A DNA stretch of 64,000 nucleotides, taken from positions 1-64,000 of the forward strand of contig NZ_AJYQ02000117.1 of NCBI RefSeq assembly GCF_000287055.2. Reading direction: 5' to 3'. Below the pieces are notes generated by a model that worked only from the letters and a program-made list of their open reading frames with translations, had not been told where the DNA came from and ran no database searches. Below, in pieces: positions 53,441 to 62,431 of this stretch. Position 1 is the stretch's first letter. Each line of letters begins with the position of its first letter. The translations under genes were made by a program, and so were the position numbers. Source of the stretch: Vibrio genomosp. F10 str. ZF-129. GTDB taxonomy: Bacteria > Pseudomonadota > Gammaproteobacteria > Enterobacterales > Vibrionaceae.

Positions 53441-54838
53441 CTAAATAGCCCGAAACTTGGCAGTAAAATGCCTTAACACAGAAGGCTCGTATTCAAATTC
53501 AAGCCCTTTCATCTGCTTGGCATGTTTACTCACTTCAATAATGGCATCTGCGACATAATCCATATGATCATTGGTATAGACACGTCTTGGAATAGTGAGA
53601 CGCATTAGCTCTAGCTCTGCGGCTTTTTGCTTACCAGTTTTGGGATCTCTCCCCAGTAGCAATGAACCAATTTCAACAGCCCTAACACCAGCCTCTAGAT
53701 AAAGGGCATTACATAAGGCTTGTGCGGGAAATTGTTCTGGCGGTATATGCGGTAAAATTTTAGCGGCATCAACAAAGACGGCATGTCCTCCCGTAGGGTA
53801 CTGGATCGGAATGCCAGCTTCTCTGAGACGTTCTCCCAAATACTCCACTTGGCTGATGCGGTAATGCAAGTAATCTTCATCAGCCCCTTCATACAGTCCT
53901 CGGGCTAACGCTTCCATGTCTCGCCCTGCCATTCCGCCATATGTCACAAACCCTTCCATTGGAACGCATCGAGTTCGTACTGCCTGGAACAGTTCTTCAT
54001 GATCACGGATACAACACAGCCCACCAATATTAACCAGCGGATCTTTCTTGGCTGACATCGTTAACATATCTCCGTATTGATACATCTCGCGGATAATGTC
54101 TAGAATGCTACTGTCTTGGTAACCAGCCTCTCGCTGTTTAATAAAATACGCATTTTCGCAATAGCGAGCGGAATCAATCACCACAGGAATGTCGTTTTTA
54201 CTCGCAATCTCATAGACAGCGCGCATGTTCGCCATAGAGACCGGTTGCCCACCCGAGCTATTACAAGTGACTGTCGTGATGATCGCACAGATATTTTCAG
54301 CGCCGTATTCAGTAATCGTGCTCTGCAGCTTATCCAGATCAAAGTTACCTTTCCAATCATAAGCCTTGCCGGTATCAAACGCCTTCTCTGTTAACACATT
54401 GATGGCCTTACCACCGTTTAACTCAATATGCCCAGCTGTTGTATCAAAATGATAATTGGAGATAAAAACCGGCGCGGTCCCTCCCCTTACCTGTTGCATC
54501 CGTTCGATCAGTGCTGGAAACAATATCTGCTCCGCCCCACGCCCTTGGTGTGCTGGAACCGTTAATTTATAGCCAAAGAAATGTTCTACAGCATCACACA
54601 AATGGTAGTAATTTCGGCTACCAGCGTAAGACTCATCGCCCATCATTAATCCGGCCCACTGGTGATCGCTCATCGCGCCTGTACCAGAATCGGTCAATAA
54701 ATCGATGTATACATCGTCACTTCGAAGTAAGAATGGGTTGAGTCCAGCCTCTTTGAGTGCAACTTGGCGGTCTTCAAGTGTGGTCATTTTGATGGGTTCA
54801 ACCATCTTGATTCGAAATGGTTCTGGAATGCGTTTCAT
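53441..54838 (-). CDS. tnaA: Tryptophanase (tryptophan indole-lyase)
   Basis: A 465-residue PLP enzyme that splits tryptophan into indole, pyruvate and ammonia. The PLP lysine is in [13 protein letters not shown]. The family is shared with tyrosine phenol-lyase; here [40 protein letters not shown] and the FTAKF end follow tryptophanase, and the phenol-lyase SMERG motif is absent. However [14 protein letters not shown] and VSMANMRAV look like the phenol-lyase side. It is called tryptophanase, with some doubt about the substrate. The long leader (see 54839-55306) resembles a regulated tna leader. Confidence 0.88.
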   Translation of the reverse strand: MKRIPEPFRIKMVEPIKMTTLEDRQVALKEAGLNPFLLRSDDVYIDLLTDSGTGAMSDHQWAGLMMGDESYAGSRNYYHLCDAVEHFFGYKLTVPAHQGRGAEQILFPALIERMQQVRGGTAPVFISNYHFDTTAGHIELNGGKAINVLTEKAFDTGKAYDWKGNFDLDKLQSTITEYGAENICAIITTVTCNSSGGQPVSMANMRAVYEIASKNDIPVVIDSARYCENAYFIKQREAGYQDSSILDIIREMYQYGDMLTMSAKKDPLVNIGGLCCIRDHEELFQAVRTRCVPMEGFVTYGGMAGRDMEALARGLYEGADEDYLHYRISQVEYLGERLREAGIPIQYPTGGHAVFVDAAKILPHIPPEQFPAQALCNALYLEAGVRAVEIGSLLLGRDPKTGKQKAAELELMRLTIPRRVYTNDHMDYVADAIIEVSKHAKQMKGLEFEYEPSVLRHFTAKFRAI

Positions 54839-55306
54839 GTGGTTTTCCTTTCTATATCTTTACGGCAGGTGCAACTCGTCCTGCACACTCTGCCTGAATG
54901 TACTTTAATAAAATCGGGAGGTACTTTAATAAAAATAGGGTAAAGCGGTGCAAAACACCGATAGAAAGAAACTAAAGGATCTGTTTATTAAGAAGGGATA
55001 AGCAGTAATCTATATTATACCAAGGTGACAAAACGAGCGTGCCATCAAGCCGATACGTTAAATCCAAAGCGTTGCCTCCATATTAATAAATGATGGCAAC
55101 AATATAGCGGCAAGGTGATATCGATGTCTGTGATGCTTGGCTCAAAAAATCGTCCTGTAATTTATACCACTCAATTATCGACATCGAGCTATTGTTGAAA
55201 CTTAAGAGAAGAATTGTCCAACTTCTAACATGCCCTCTATTGCCTTTATTTTTATTCCTAGGCAATCTCTTAAAGTCATTTTTGAGTCACACCTAGGATA
55301 ATTCCA
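54839..55306. other. Structured leader and intergenic region upstream of tnaA
   Basis: A 468-base region. Towards tnaA it holds a compound hairpin (GGCAG-GTGCA / TGCAC-CTGCC, 54864-54894), a small stem CGGTG / CACCG (54946-54960) and a direct repeat GTACTTTAATAAAA (54900-54913 and 54921-54934). A minus-strand ORF MEATLWI (55058-55081) holds a Trp codon some 220 bases upstream of tnaA, the spacing of tnaC in E. coli, but it has no ribosome-binding sequence and lacks the tnaC pattern. A 60-codon minus frame (55083-55265) is also doubtful. Confidence 0.4.
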
Positions 55307-55972
55307 ATGAACGTACTAAAAACGCTGTCATGTACTTGTGCTTTAATCATTAGCCATTCTGCATTTGCGGATATCACCATTCAAATTCCCGACAATATCG
55401 AATTATTTATCGCTAATGGTGAAAAACCAGAATTGGTGGGCGGGTTTTTCTCGGCGAATAAAACGTTGACACTTCCCAATGGTGAGAACCAAATTGCTTT
55501 CCGCTACTCGTCTCTTTTCGATCGAAGTAACGATAGGACCACCGTAGAAAGCGATACGATCATCGCTAAGTTTGAAGCTCAAGATCAAGAGCTGACCTTT
55601 TCACTGCCTCAATACCGTAACGAAAGAGAGGCTCAAACAAAAATCAAACAACTAGAATGGTCTCTGATTAATCAATCGGATGAAGTGATTGAGGTGCACG
55701 AAGATAAGCTTATGAAAGAAGGAATGCAGCTCGGTAGAGATTACCAACGCGAAGTCGCTGATTACAACCGAAGCAACGGCATTGCAGCGATCACGGCGAC
55801 GAGCTTCGTTGCTGCCAGTGCAACCCCAGCCATTTCTGCCGATCCTGCTTTAAAACAAACGTCGGGTAAAAACGTAACAGCAGAGAGTACGGCGGAAGAA
55901 ATGCTGCACTTTTGGTATGACAAAGCCGATGCTGAAACAAAAGCCAGATTCAAAGCGCATATTAATCAGTAA
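55307..55972 (+). CDS. DUF2057 (YccT-like) periplasmic protein
   Basis: A 221-residue exported protein. Signal peptide (about 1-21, ending AFA), then the DUF2057 pattern: ITIQIPDNIELFIANGEKPEL, TLPNGENQIAFRYSSLF, EAQDQELTFSLPQYRNEREAQ. The C-terminal ~70 residues are helical. YccT of enteric bacteria affects curli and biofilm matrix; whether this holds here is unknown. Monocistronic, convergent with the INDY-type gene. Confidence 0.9.
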   Translation: MNVLKTLSCTCALIISHSAFADITIQIPDNIELFIANGEKPELVGGFFSANKTLTLPNGENQIAFRYSSLFDRSNDRTTVESDTIIAKFEAQDQELTFSLPQYRNEREAQTKIKQLEWSLINQSDEVIEVHEDKLMKEGMQLGRDYQREVADYNRSNGIAAITATSFVAASATPAISADPALKQTSGKNVTAESTAEEMLHFWYDKADAETKARFKAHINQ

Positions 55973-55997
55973 ACCTCTTTGGTCCTTAAGTACATTT

Positions 55998-56030
55998 CGC
56001 CATGCAAGCCATTTTGCTGCATGCATGGCG
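55998..56030. terminator. Bidirectional terminator between DUF2057 and INDY genes
   Basis: Nine-base stem CGCCATGCA / TGCATGGCG with a 15-base loop between two convergent genes. U-tracts are weak. Confidence 0.65.
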
Positions 56031-56042
56031 TAACGCTTTTGA

Positions 56043-57431
56043 CTATGTCCAGAACATCATTGCAATCAACGTCAGGGCACCAATACACGCAGCGTTAAGG
56101 ACAAGGCCGACTCGCATCATCTCTTGCTGCTTAATGTGACCAGACCCAAACACAATCGCATTAGGTGGAGTAGCGACAGGTAGCATAAACGCACAAGACG
56201 CCGCCACCGCGATTAAAACCGACAAAATAACCGGTGATAACCCAAACACCTCAGCAACCGAAGCAAAAACAGGAATAAGCAAAGCGGCACTGGCTGTATT
56301 ACTGGCGAACTCAGTTAAGAACACCACAAAGGCAGCGACAATGAGAACAATGAACACAAGACCAAATTGTGAAATTAAATCGCTTAATTCATTAGCCAAG
56401 AAAACACTGGTTCCCGTCGCTTTCAGCACGTTACTCAAACAAATACCGCCACCAAATAGCAACAACACGCCCCAATCTGCGGTTTTTTCGATGTCTTTCC
56501 AATGAACAACTCGTGCAAAGTTCACCATCACAATCGCGGTTAAGGCAACGATGGTATCAAATTTTGCGTACCCACCAAGCATCGCGTTAATAGGTTTACT
56601 GAAGATCCAACACAATACGGTGACGGTAAAAATAGCAAGTGTCACTATCTTACCTTTATCCCACTCTACGGGGGTTTTATTGAGTTCGAAGTCTCCTTTT
56701 AGGTCTGGCTTAATGACGAAATACAATACGACGATAGCGAGAGGAAGCAAGATCATGGCAGCGGGAACACCAAAGGCCATCCATTCCGTAAATGTTAAAC
56801 CAACCTCAGCCGCAGCAATGGCATTCGGTGGGCTACCGACAATGGTCGCAATACCGCCAATGCTGGCACTATAAGCGATGCCTAACAGCACAAACACATA
56901 AGTTTTATGCCCTGTTTCTGCATTCACTTTACTCAACACACCCAGTACCAGTGGCAACATCATTGCGGTTGTTGCGGTGTTGCTTATCCACATGGACAGA
57001 CCTGCTGTCACGCCAAATAGCATGTAAACTGCTACGCTCATGCGGCCCTTTGCCAGAATCAGTACTTTATCCGCAATGACTTTATCAAGCCCTTGCCGGT
57101 GCATGGCGGCGGCCAATGCAAATCCGCCAAGAAAGAGAAAGATAATGGAATTAGAGAAGTTATTGAGTGCCGTCTGAGTATCAAAGACACCAAAAAGAAC
57201 CGCCAAAATGGGAACCAAAATAGCGGTCACGGTAACGTGTAGAGCTTCCGTTAACCAAAGGATGGCAATAAATGTAAGCATACTCAGGCCCAAAACGACT
57301 TGAGGATCAAACGGCAGCGTTTTATACAAAAACAAGCACAAAACAACATTCGATAAAATAATGAGGCTGTTACGGTTTAAAAACCACTCACGTGTATTTG
57401 AGGGGAGTGGCACACTGTCATTTCGGTTCAT
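56043..57431 (-). CDS. DASS-family sodium-coupled carboxylate transporter (INDY-like)
   Basis: A 462-residue membrane protein of the same length and pattern as V. cholerae VcINDY, the structural model of the family. The two SNT motifs that bind Na+ and substrate are present ([12 protein letters not shown] and [11 protein letters not shown]), as are GSPPNAI and the final [18 protein letters not shown]. It should take up C4-dicarboxylates such as succinate with Na+. The exact substrate is inferred. Confidence 0.93.
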   Translation of the reverse strand: MNRNDSVPLPSNTREWFLNRNSLIILSNVVLCLFLYKTLPFDPQVVLGLSMLTFIAILWLTEALHVTVTAILVPILAVLFGVFDTQTALNNFSNSIIFLFLGGFALAAAMHRQGLDKVIADKVLILAKGRMSVAVYMLFGVTAGLSMWISNTATTAMMLPLVLGVLSKVNAETGHKTYVFVLLGIAYSASIGGIATIVGSPPNAIAAAEVGLTFTEWMAFGVPAAMILLPLAIVVLYFVIKPDLKGDFELNKTPVEWDKGKIVTLAIFTVTVLCWIFSKPINAMLGGYAKFDTIVALTAIVMVNFARVVHWKDIEKTADWGVLLLFGGGICLSNVLKATGTSVFLANELSDLISQFGLVFIVLIVAAFVVFLTEFASNTASAALLIPVFASVAEVFGLSPVILSVLIAVAASCAFMLPVATPPNAIVFGSGHIKQQEMMRVGLVLNAACIGALTLIAMMFWT

Positions 57432-57623
57432 GGTTATTGTTCCTTTCTAGGTAAATCTGACAACAATATGCTTACATAGAAATAACCATTTAAATAATTC
57501 ACGCTACGAAGTTGTTAACCACATCAACAATAAGGTTAATGAAGTTAACATCCTGAAATAATTATTAATTTAAAATAAGTTCACCTCTCGTATAACGCCA
57601 AGATTATCAATAGAACTATCAAT

Positions 57624-58484
57624 TTACTTCACCAGTAATTGATCAAAGCTCTCGAATACTTGAGGACATGTCATCACTCTTCCATGTCCCTGCCCGGTGG
57701 TCGCGTGAAGCGTTACAGTGCTAATGTTGTTCGCAGCGCGTTCCGATACAGAAAAGTCAGCAAACTTATCTTTGCGATCATGGACGATGATCGTGCTAGC
57801 TGAACGCTTGCTGAGTTTTCCATAAGGATCCACAGACTGAATGGGGTAATGGTACTGCTCCTCTATTTCAGACACTATCGCTTCAAAAAGTCGCAGCGAA
57901 TACCCAGAACGTGCAACGCTGCCGAACAAGTTGTCGAGGTAATCCAGCACTGGAGCAATCAATAGCATTGGGCAGTCGATAATTTTTCGGTGGTGGCACT
58001 CCAATGCCGATGCCGTGCCCATACTGTGAGCAATGACACCAGCCACATCTTCTTCAAAGCTATCTAATATCGCTTCCAAGCCTTGAACAAACGCTGGAAT
58101 ATGACCATAAATACCATCACTTTTTCCGTGAGCAGGGTGATCGTAGGCCAAAGCGGTATAGCCCTTACTTGCTATGTGCTCCATCAACGGATAAAACTGA
58201 CTCGCCGTTCCGGACCACCCATGACTTAATACCCATATTGGTCCTTGACCAAGTTGATAAGTTTTCAACACCCCATGTTCCATTCTGACTTCGCCTTTCA
58301 CCAACCCCTTCGGCTCACTGTTTTTAGGCGGCGTTCTCATTGGGGTAAGTAGCAATCTTCGTGCAACTTTTTTAGCGTGCTTTGGCGCGACGGTATGATG
58401 AAAACGGGTCGAGAGATTCAACAAACTGCGCTTTACGCTAAATTTTGCTGAAGTATTAAAGTAAATTTTGTCACTCATGTTCAT
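57624..58484 (-). CDS. Alpha/beta hydrolase
   Basis: A 286-residue serine hydrolase. The nucleophile elbow AHSMGTAS, the acid in VHDRKDKFADF and the histidine in GQGHGRVM form a likely catalytic triad; oxyanion segment LSHGWSG. No signal peptide is seen. It is likely an esterase or lipase on small substrates. The TetR-type regulator just upstream (58607, same strand) probably controls it: matching operator-like palindromes lie in front of both genes. Confidence 0.88.
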   Translation of the reverse strand: MNMSDKIYFNTSAKFSVKRSLLNLSTRFHHTVAPKHAKKVARRLLLTPMRTPPKNSEPKGLVKGEVRMEHGVLKTYQLGQGPIWVLSHGWSGTASQFYPLMEHIASKGYTALAYDHPAHGKSDGIYGHIPAFVQGLEAILDSFEEDVAGVIAHSMGTASALECHHRKIIDCPMLLIAPVLDYLDNLFGSVARSGYSLRLFEAIVSEIEEQYHYPIQSVDPYGKLSKRSASTIIVHDRKDKFADFSVSERAANNISTVTLHATTGQGHGRVMTCPQVFESFDQLLVK

Positions 58485-58504
58485 TCCTTGATTTAGCCAT
58501 TAAT

Positions 58505-58518
58505 AGAACGACCGTGCT
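58505..58518. promoter_or_regulatory. Probable TetR-type operator upstream of the hydrolase
   Basis: AGAACG-AC-CGTGCT, followed by T6. It is the same dyad class as the site at 59251-59264 (consensus AGMACG-NN-CGTRCT), sharing ten of fourteen bases and the T6 flank. It is placed about 25 bases before the hydrolase start. Confidence 0.55.
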
Positions 58519-58606
58519 TTTTTAGAACGCAGTCAGTGTCAATAATTGTGTTTAGGGCCAATAGTCGCTACTTATAACCCGCGTTCATTTTCTTGTAAGA
58601 CGATGT

Positions 58607-59224
58607 CTAATGTGAATCGATGTTATCACTGCGCCAACTGACAAAGAGTCGTTTAACACCTTGCCAAAAATGCTGATAGCTTGCTTGCTCACCTCGAATG
58701 GAATAAAAAAGGTGCGCACTTAAGTACAAACCATACAATTCAAATGCCGCTTGTTTCGGATCTAAATTTTGATGGAACTCACCACTTTCTACACCTTTTT
58801 CAATCTGAATTTGTAGGTAGTTTATCCACGTAGAGATCGTCTTCTTCAATGCAACTTGCGTTTCATTAGGAGAAGCGGCGTTATCTTTCCACGCATCCAA
58901 AAACATACAACTGCCTTGAAAAGAGTGGTTCCAACTTAACCAGTTATCCATCAACGCAATAAGCTTATCTTCAATACTGACAGTATCTTGTAATCTCGCG
59001 GGTGAAATAACCCGTTGCGTAAAAATAAGATTCGCGTATTCAAGTACACTGACTTGCAGATTATCTTTTGAGTTAAAATGCGCAAATAGACCACTTTTGG
59101 ACATACCGCACTGCTTAGCAAGCGCTCCTATGGTTAAGCTCTCTAGACCATTGATGCTGGCAAGCTCAAACGCGGTATTCAAAATGTGTTCTTTGGTAAC
59201 TCGGCCTTTGCTCATATTCATCAC
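58607..59224 (-). CDS. TetR-family transcriptional regulator
   Basis: A 205-residue repressor. N-terminal HTH (HILNTAFELASINGLESLTIGALAKQCGMSKSGLFAHFNSKDNLQVSVL, about residues 13-62) and a helical ligand-binding domain. It lies between the AEC transporter gene (divergent) and the hydrolase gene (same strand). Operator-like palindromes in front of itself (59251) and of the hydrolase (58505) suggest it represses both and may also affect the AEC gene. The ligand is unknown. Confidence 0.93.
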   Translation of the reverse strand: MMNMSKGRVTKEHILNTAFELASINGLESLTIGALAKQCGMSKSGLFAHFNSKDNLQVSVLEYANLIFTQRVISPARLQDTVSIEDKLIALMDNWLSWNHSFQGSCMFLDAWKDNAASPNETQVALKKTISTWINYLQIQIEKGVESGEFHQNLDPKQAAFELYGLYLSAHLFYSIRGEQASYQHFWQGVKRLFVSWRSDNIDSH

Positions 59225-59250
59225 AAAAATACATTCACTACCCTATATTT

Positions 59251-59264
59251 AGCACGTTCGTACT
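59251..59264. promoter_or_regulatory. Probable TetR-type operator in the tetR-AEC divergent region
   Basis: AGCACG-TT-CGTACT, an imperfect dyad followed by T6. It lies about 30 bases upstream of the tetR start and 75 bases upstream of the AEC start. Confidence 0.55.
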
Positions 59265-59336
59265 TTTTTGCAAATTAAATGTTCATTATTCCAATACCGA
59301 GGCACAATGCGATAGAGGATAAATTTAAGGATATTC

Positions 59337-60293
59337 ATGACCACTCTTATTGAACAACTCGCCTTTTCAGCATCGATCACCGGCCCTATCTGCCTTATGT
59401 TGTTTCTTGGTGTTTTACTTAAGCGAATCCGCCTAATCAATGAGAATTTCATTGATATCGCCTCAAAGTTGGTTTTTCAAGTCACCCTACCGGCGATGCT
59501 CTTCCTAAGTATTGTTCAAGCGGAACACGACTTTTCAAAGAGCGGAAATTTGGTGTTCTTTGGCCTCGTCGTGAATGCTCTGTTCTTTCTTTTTACCATG
59601 CTTGTCACTAAACGAGTCTTTCGAGAACCAAAAGATCAAGGCGTTATTATTCAGGGTGGATTTCGAGCTAACACCGCAATCATTGGCCTCGCCTATGTGG
59701 CGAATATCTATGGTGAATCAGGCGTCGCTTTGGCGGCAATTTATGTGGCCTCAACGACCGTGCTTTATAATATTCAAGCCGTGATTGCCCTTTCACCTAC
59801 CGAGCAGGGTTTTGGCGCACAAGCCGTTAAAGTCATCGGCAAAACACTGACTCGAAATCCACTCATCATCTCTATTTTACTGGGTGTGATCGCCTACTCA
59901 CTCTCGATCCCTATCCCAAACGTAGCGATAGATGCAGGACAATATTTTGCGGATATGACCCTGCCTTTGGCGTTACTTTGCACAGGCGGGTCGTTGAATA
60001 TTCAGTCATTAAAACACGACCGAGCACCGACATGGTTTGCCAGTTGTTTTAAATTGATTCTAGCGCCGGTCACCGCCACTCTGGCAGCCGTTGCTTTCGG
60101 CTATCAAGGTCAAGAGCTTGGGTTGATTTTCCTAATGACTGCCGCACCCACCGCTGCGGCAAGCTATGTGATGGCTAGGGCAATGGGTGGCAATGCCACG
60201 TTAGCCGCCAATATTATCGCCTTAACCACGGTGCTATCTTTGATTACCTGCACCCTGGGTATTTTCACCTTGTCTGCCCTTAAGCTGATATAG
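59337..60293 (+). CDS. AEC (auxin efflux carrier) family transporter
   Basis: A 318-residue membrane protein with ten helices in two halves of five. It has the AEC pattern (GPICLMLFLGVLLKRIRLI, GGFRANTAIIGLAYV, PLALLCTGGSLN, APTAAASYVMARAMGGN). Bacterial relatives move malate, malonate or other acids. AAGGA precedes the ATG. It is divergent from tetR. Confidence 0.92.
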   Translation: MTTLIEQLAFSASITGPICLMLFLGVLLKRIRLINENFIDIASKLVFQVTLPAMLFLSIVQAEHDFSKSGNLVFFGLVVNALFFLFTMLVTKRVFREPKDQGVIIQGGFRANTAIIGLAYVANIYGESGVALAAIYVASTTVLYNIQAVIALSPTEQGFGAQAVKVIGKTLTRNPLIISILLGVIAYSLSIPIPNVAIDAGQYFADMTLPLALLCTGGSLNIQSLKHDRAPTWFASCFKLILAPVTATLAAVAFGYQGQELGLIFLMTAAPTAAASYVMARAMGGNATLAANIIALTTVLSLITCTLGIFTLSALKLI

Positions 60294-60374
60294 GCATGAA
60301 CCTAATATGAGCGGGCATCTGTCAACTGTGAGGTAGGAAAAATGCCATTTGAACTTTGTATTTTGAACAACATT

Positions 60375-60408
60375 GTATGATGACGACAAAAGTATGATGA
60401 CGAAAAAA
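60375..60408 (+). repeat. Two-copy 17-bp direct repeat
   Basis: GTATGATGACGACAAAA followed directly by GTATGATGACGAAAAAA, differing by one base, in the region between the AEC and acyltransferase genes. Confidence 0.75.
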
Positions 60409-60542
60409 GTGACATAACCATCAATAGCATGCATTAAAATGAATAGCTTCCTAGCAAAACGCACCTATAGCGCTTTCTAACGCTATGGTATTACTGAATT
60501 TATTGGTACATTTTGGGTTTCTTTCCCCCAAGGTTATTTTTC

Positions 60543-61568
60543 ATGTCCACCACAAATAAAATTGCGAGCATCGAGCTTGGTCGCGTTATCGCTATGCTGG
60601 CTATACTCTCTATGCACTGCCAGCTGTTTCTCGGGTATTTAGAGTTTGATGGCGAATCCTGGTTTGGCTATGTCTTCAATCAATCGACTCGTTTTGCTGT
60701 TCCACTGTTCTTTCTTATCTCAGGTTATTTGATTCAGCCAAAGCTGACTCTCGATCCCATAGGCACGCTTAAATCTTATTCAATGCCTCTTGTAAAAATC
60801 TGGGTTATTTGGAGCATCCTGAGTTTAGTCATGCCCTTTAATTGGGGTACCTTACTCAGCGAAGGTTACTTAGCAGAACGTTCCGGTTACTGGAATTACT
60901 TACTGCAATCACCATTAAACTCACTACTCGAAGGTGGCCTTGTCCACTTGTGGTTTATTCCTGCTCTAGTTTGCGCCGTGGCTCTTCTCGCATTCTTAAT
61001 CAAAAGCAAACAAAGCGCGTTAATTATGCCCATCGCAATCTTGCTCTATTTCTATGGCGTGCTTGCCGGTAGCTACCAAGTCATCACCCATTTTGATGCG
61101 CCATTCTTTACTCGAAATGGTCCATTTTTCGCCACGTTAATGGTTGCGATTGGCTTTAAAATTCGCCAGTCTCAATATAGTTTGAATAGCAAGAGTGCAT
61201 TATTAATTGCTGTGGTAGGTCTTGCTCTGCATATGGGAGAAGCCTGGAACCTACACCAATATGGCCAAGCTTTTAACGCAAACGACTATCTATTGGGGAC
61301 GGGTATCTGGGCGATTGGTTGCTTTTTATGGCTATTGTCGAAACCAACACTAGGCGATTCAACGCTTGTTTTTTCATTGTCGAAACGAGTGTTGCCCATC
61401 TACGTAAGCCACATGTTGGTCATTATCTTTATGCTCAATATCGCAGGCATGCTTGAGTTAACACATGGCGTTAGAGATCTTGTGGTATGGTCAGGGTCGG
61501 TGTTACTGACGTATTTATTGGTTCTAGGGTTAGAAAAAACACCATTCAATACGTTGCTATTTCGGTGA
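60543..61568 (+). CDS. Acyltransferase family 3 membrane protein
   Basis: About 341 residues with ten helices. It has the acyltransferase-3 pattern: KIASIELGRVIAMLAILSMHCQ, with the conserved Arg and the catalytic His in MH, VPLFFLISGYLI, HLWFIPALV, and VSHMLV near the end. Such proteins O-acylate surface sugars or other extracytoplasmic groups; this one resembles E. coli WecH. ATG at 60543 has AAGG nine bases upstream. The stop codon is embedded in a 15-bp repeat array. Confidence 0.88.
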   Translation: MSTTNKIASIELGRVIAMLAILSMHCQLFLGYLEFDGESWFGYVFNQSTRFAVPLFFLISGYLIQPKLTLDPIGTLKSYSMPLVKIWVIWSILSLVMPFNWGTLLSEGYLAERSGYWNYLLQSPLNSLLEGGLVHLWFIPALVCAVALLAFLIKSKQSALIMPIAILLYFYGVLAGSYQVITHFDAPFFTRNGPFFATLMVAIGFKIRQSQYSLNSKSALLIAVVGLALHMGEAWNLHQYGQAFNANDYLLGTGIWAIGCFLWLLSKPTLGDSTLVFSLSKRVLPIYVSHMLVIIFMLNIAGMLELTHGVRDLVVWSGSVLLTYLLVLGLEKTPFNTLLFR

Positions 61569-61660
61569 TAGCTAGTTCGGTGATAGCTATTTCAGTGACA
61601 ATTATTTCGGTAACCGTTGTTTGAGTACTAGGTACTTCGATGACAACTGATTCGATAATA
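61556..61660 (+). repeat. Degenerate 15-bp tandem repeat, seven units, spanning the acyltransferase stop codon
   Basis: Seven 15-base units of the type GCTATTTCGGTGATA, the first containing the gene's last codons (CTA TTT CGG TGA). In the same frame every later unit has TGA, TAA or TAG (unit five at the next codon). It ends directly before the ribosome-binding sequence of the START gene. Confidence 0.85.
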
Positions 61661-61676
61661 GAAAAAGGAGCCGATT

Positions 61677-62345
61677 ATGTTTGTATTACTACTGATCGGC
61701 TCTCTATTGCTGGCAGCCCCCTCAGTCGCCTCGCCTTTAGTGGCTTGGCAATTTGTCAAAACTGAAGATGGGATCACTCTTCACAGTCGCCCGCACACCA
61801 ACGGCTTGGTCGAGATTCGTGCTCAAATGTTCATCACTACCCGTTATTCCTCTTTTTTACTTCTGCTAGAAGACACGGAACATGTTCCTAACTGGATTGA
61901 TAACGTTAAAAAAAGCCAGGTATTAAAACAGATAAGCCCAACTGAGAACGTGGTATACACTCAATTTCAAGCTCCCTGGCCAGCTCGTGATCGGGATATG
62001 GTGACTTATTCACGATATTACTTCGACCACGGCGCTTTTTTCCTCTTAATTAAAGATGCTCCAAGCATGTTAGCTAAGCAACCTAACTATATTAGAATTT
62101 CTGATGTAAAAGCCTTGTGGAAACTAGAAAAGCTAAGCAACGGCACGACTCACATTGAATACGTTGCTTTTGCTAACCCGTCGGGTGTACTCCCCCATTG
62201 GCTGATAAACAAACTCTCGATAAACAGCGCATTGAAAACATTCCAAGGGCTAAGGAATGAAATCGTCCACTACCAAAACGCTACGCACCCGAATATCAGT
62301 TCGGCTGACTCAGCGCTTTCTTTGAACAACCCGCAAACGGAATAA
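61677..62345 (+). CDS. START domain-containing protein, probably secreted
   Basis: A 222-residue protein. A signal-like N-terminus (about 1-19) is followed by a START lipid-binding domain (about 25-205) with the pattern LVAWQFVKTEDGITLHSRP, EHVPNWIDNVKKSQVL, VVYTQFQAPWPARDRDMV and PHWLINKLS. START domains bind lipids or other hydrophobic molecules; the substrate is unknown. AAAAAGGAG precedes the ATG. It probably shares a transcript with the acyltransferase. Confidence 0.9.
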   Translation: MFVLLLIGSLLLAAPSVASPLVAWQFVKTEDGITLHSRPHTNGLVEIRAQMFITTRYSSFLLLLEDTEHVPNWIDNVKKSQVLKQISPTENVVYTQFQAPWPARDRDMVTYSRYYFDHGAFFLLIKDAPSMLAKQPNYIRISDVKALWKLEKLSNGTTHIEYVAFANPSGVLPHWLINKLSINSALKTFQGLRNEIVHYQNATHPNISSADSALSLNNPQTE

Positions 62346-62346
62346 A

Positions 62347-62374
62347 AAGGATACCCAATCAATGGTATCCCTTT
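62347..62374. terminator. Terminator between the START and porin genes
   Basis: GGATACC / GGTATCC with flanking A and T (one bulge), between two convergent genes; useful for either direction. Confidence 0.7.
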
Positions 62375-62431
62375 GCTCTGCGCTTCAAGCTTAAAACTCG
62401 CCGCTGATGCATCAACGAAACGATTGGTGGT

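Noticed and set aside
55083..55265. 60-codon minus-strand frame upstream of tnaA
   Set aside because: No ribosome-binding sequence; although it holds two Trp codons, it lacks the W-x3-D-x7-P pattern of TnaC.
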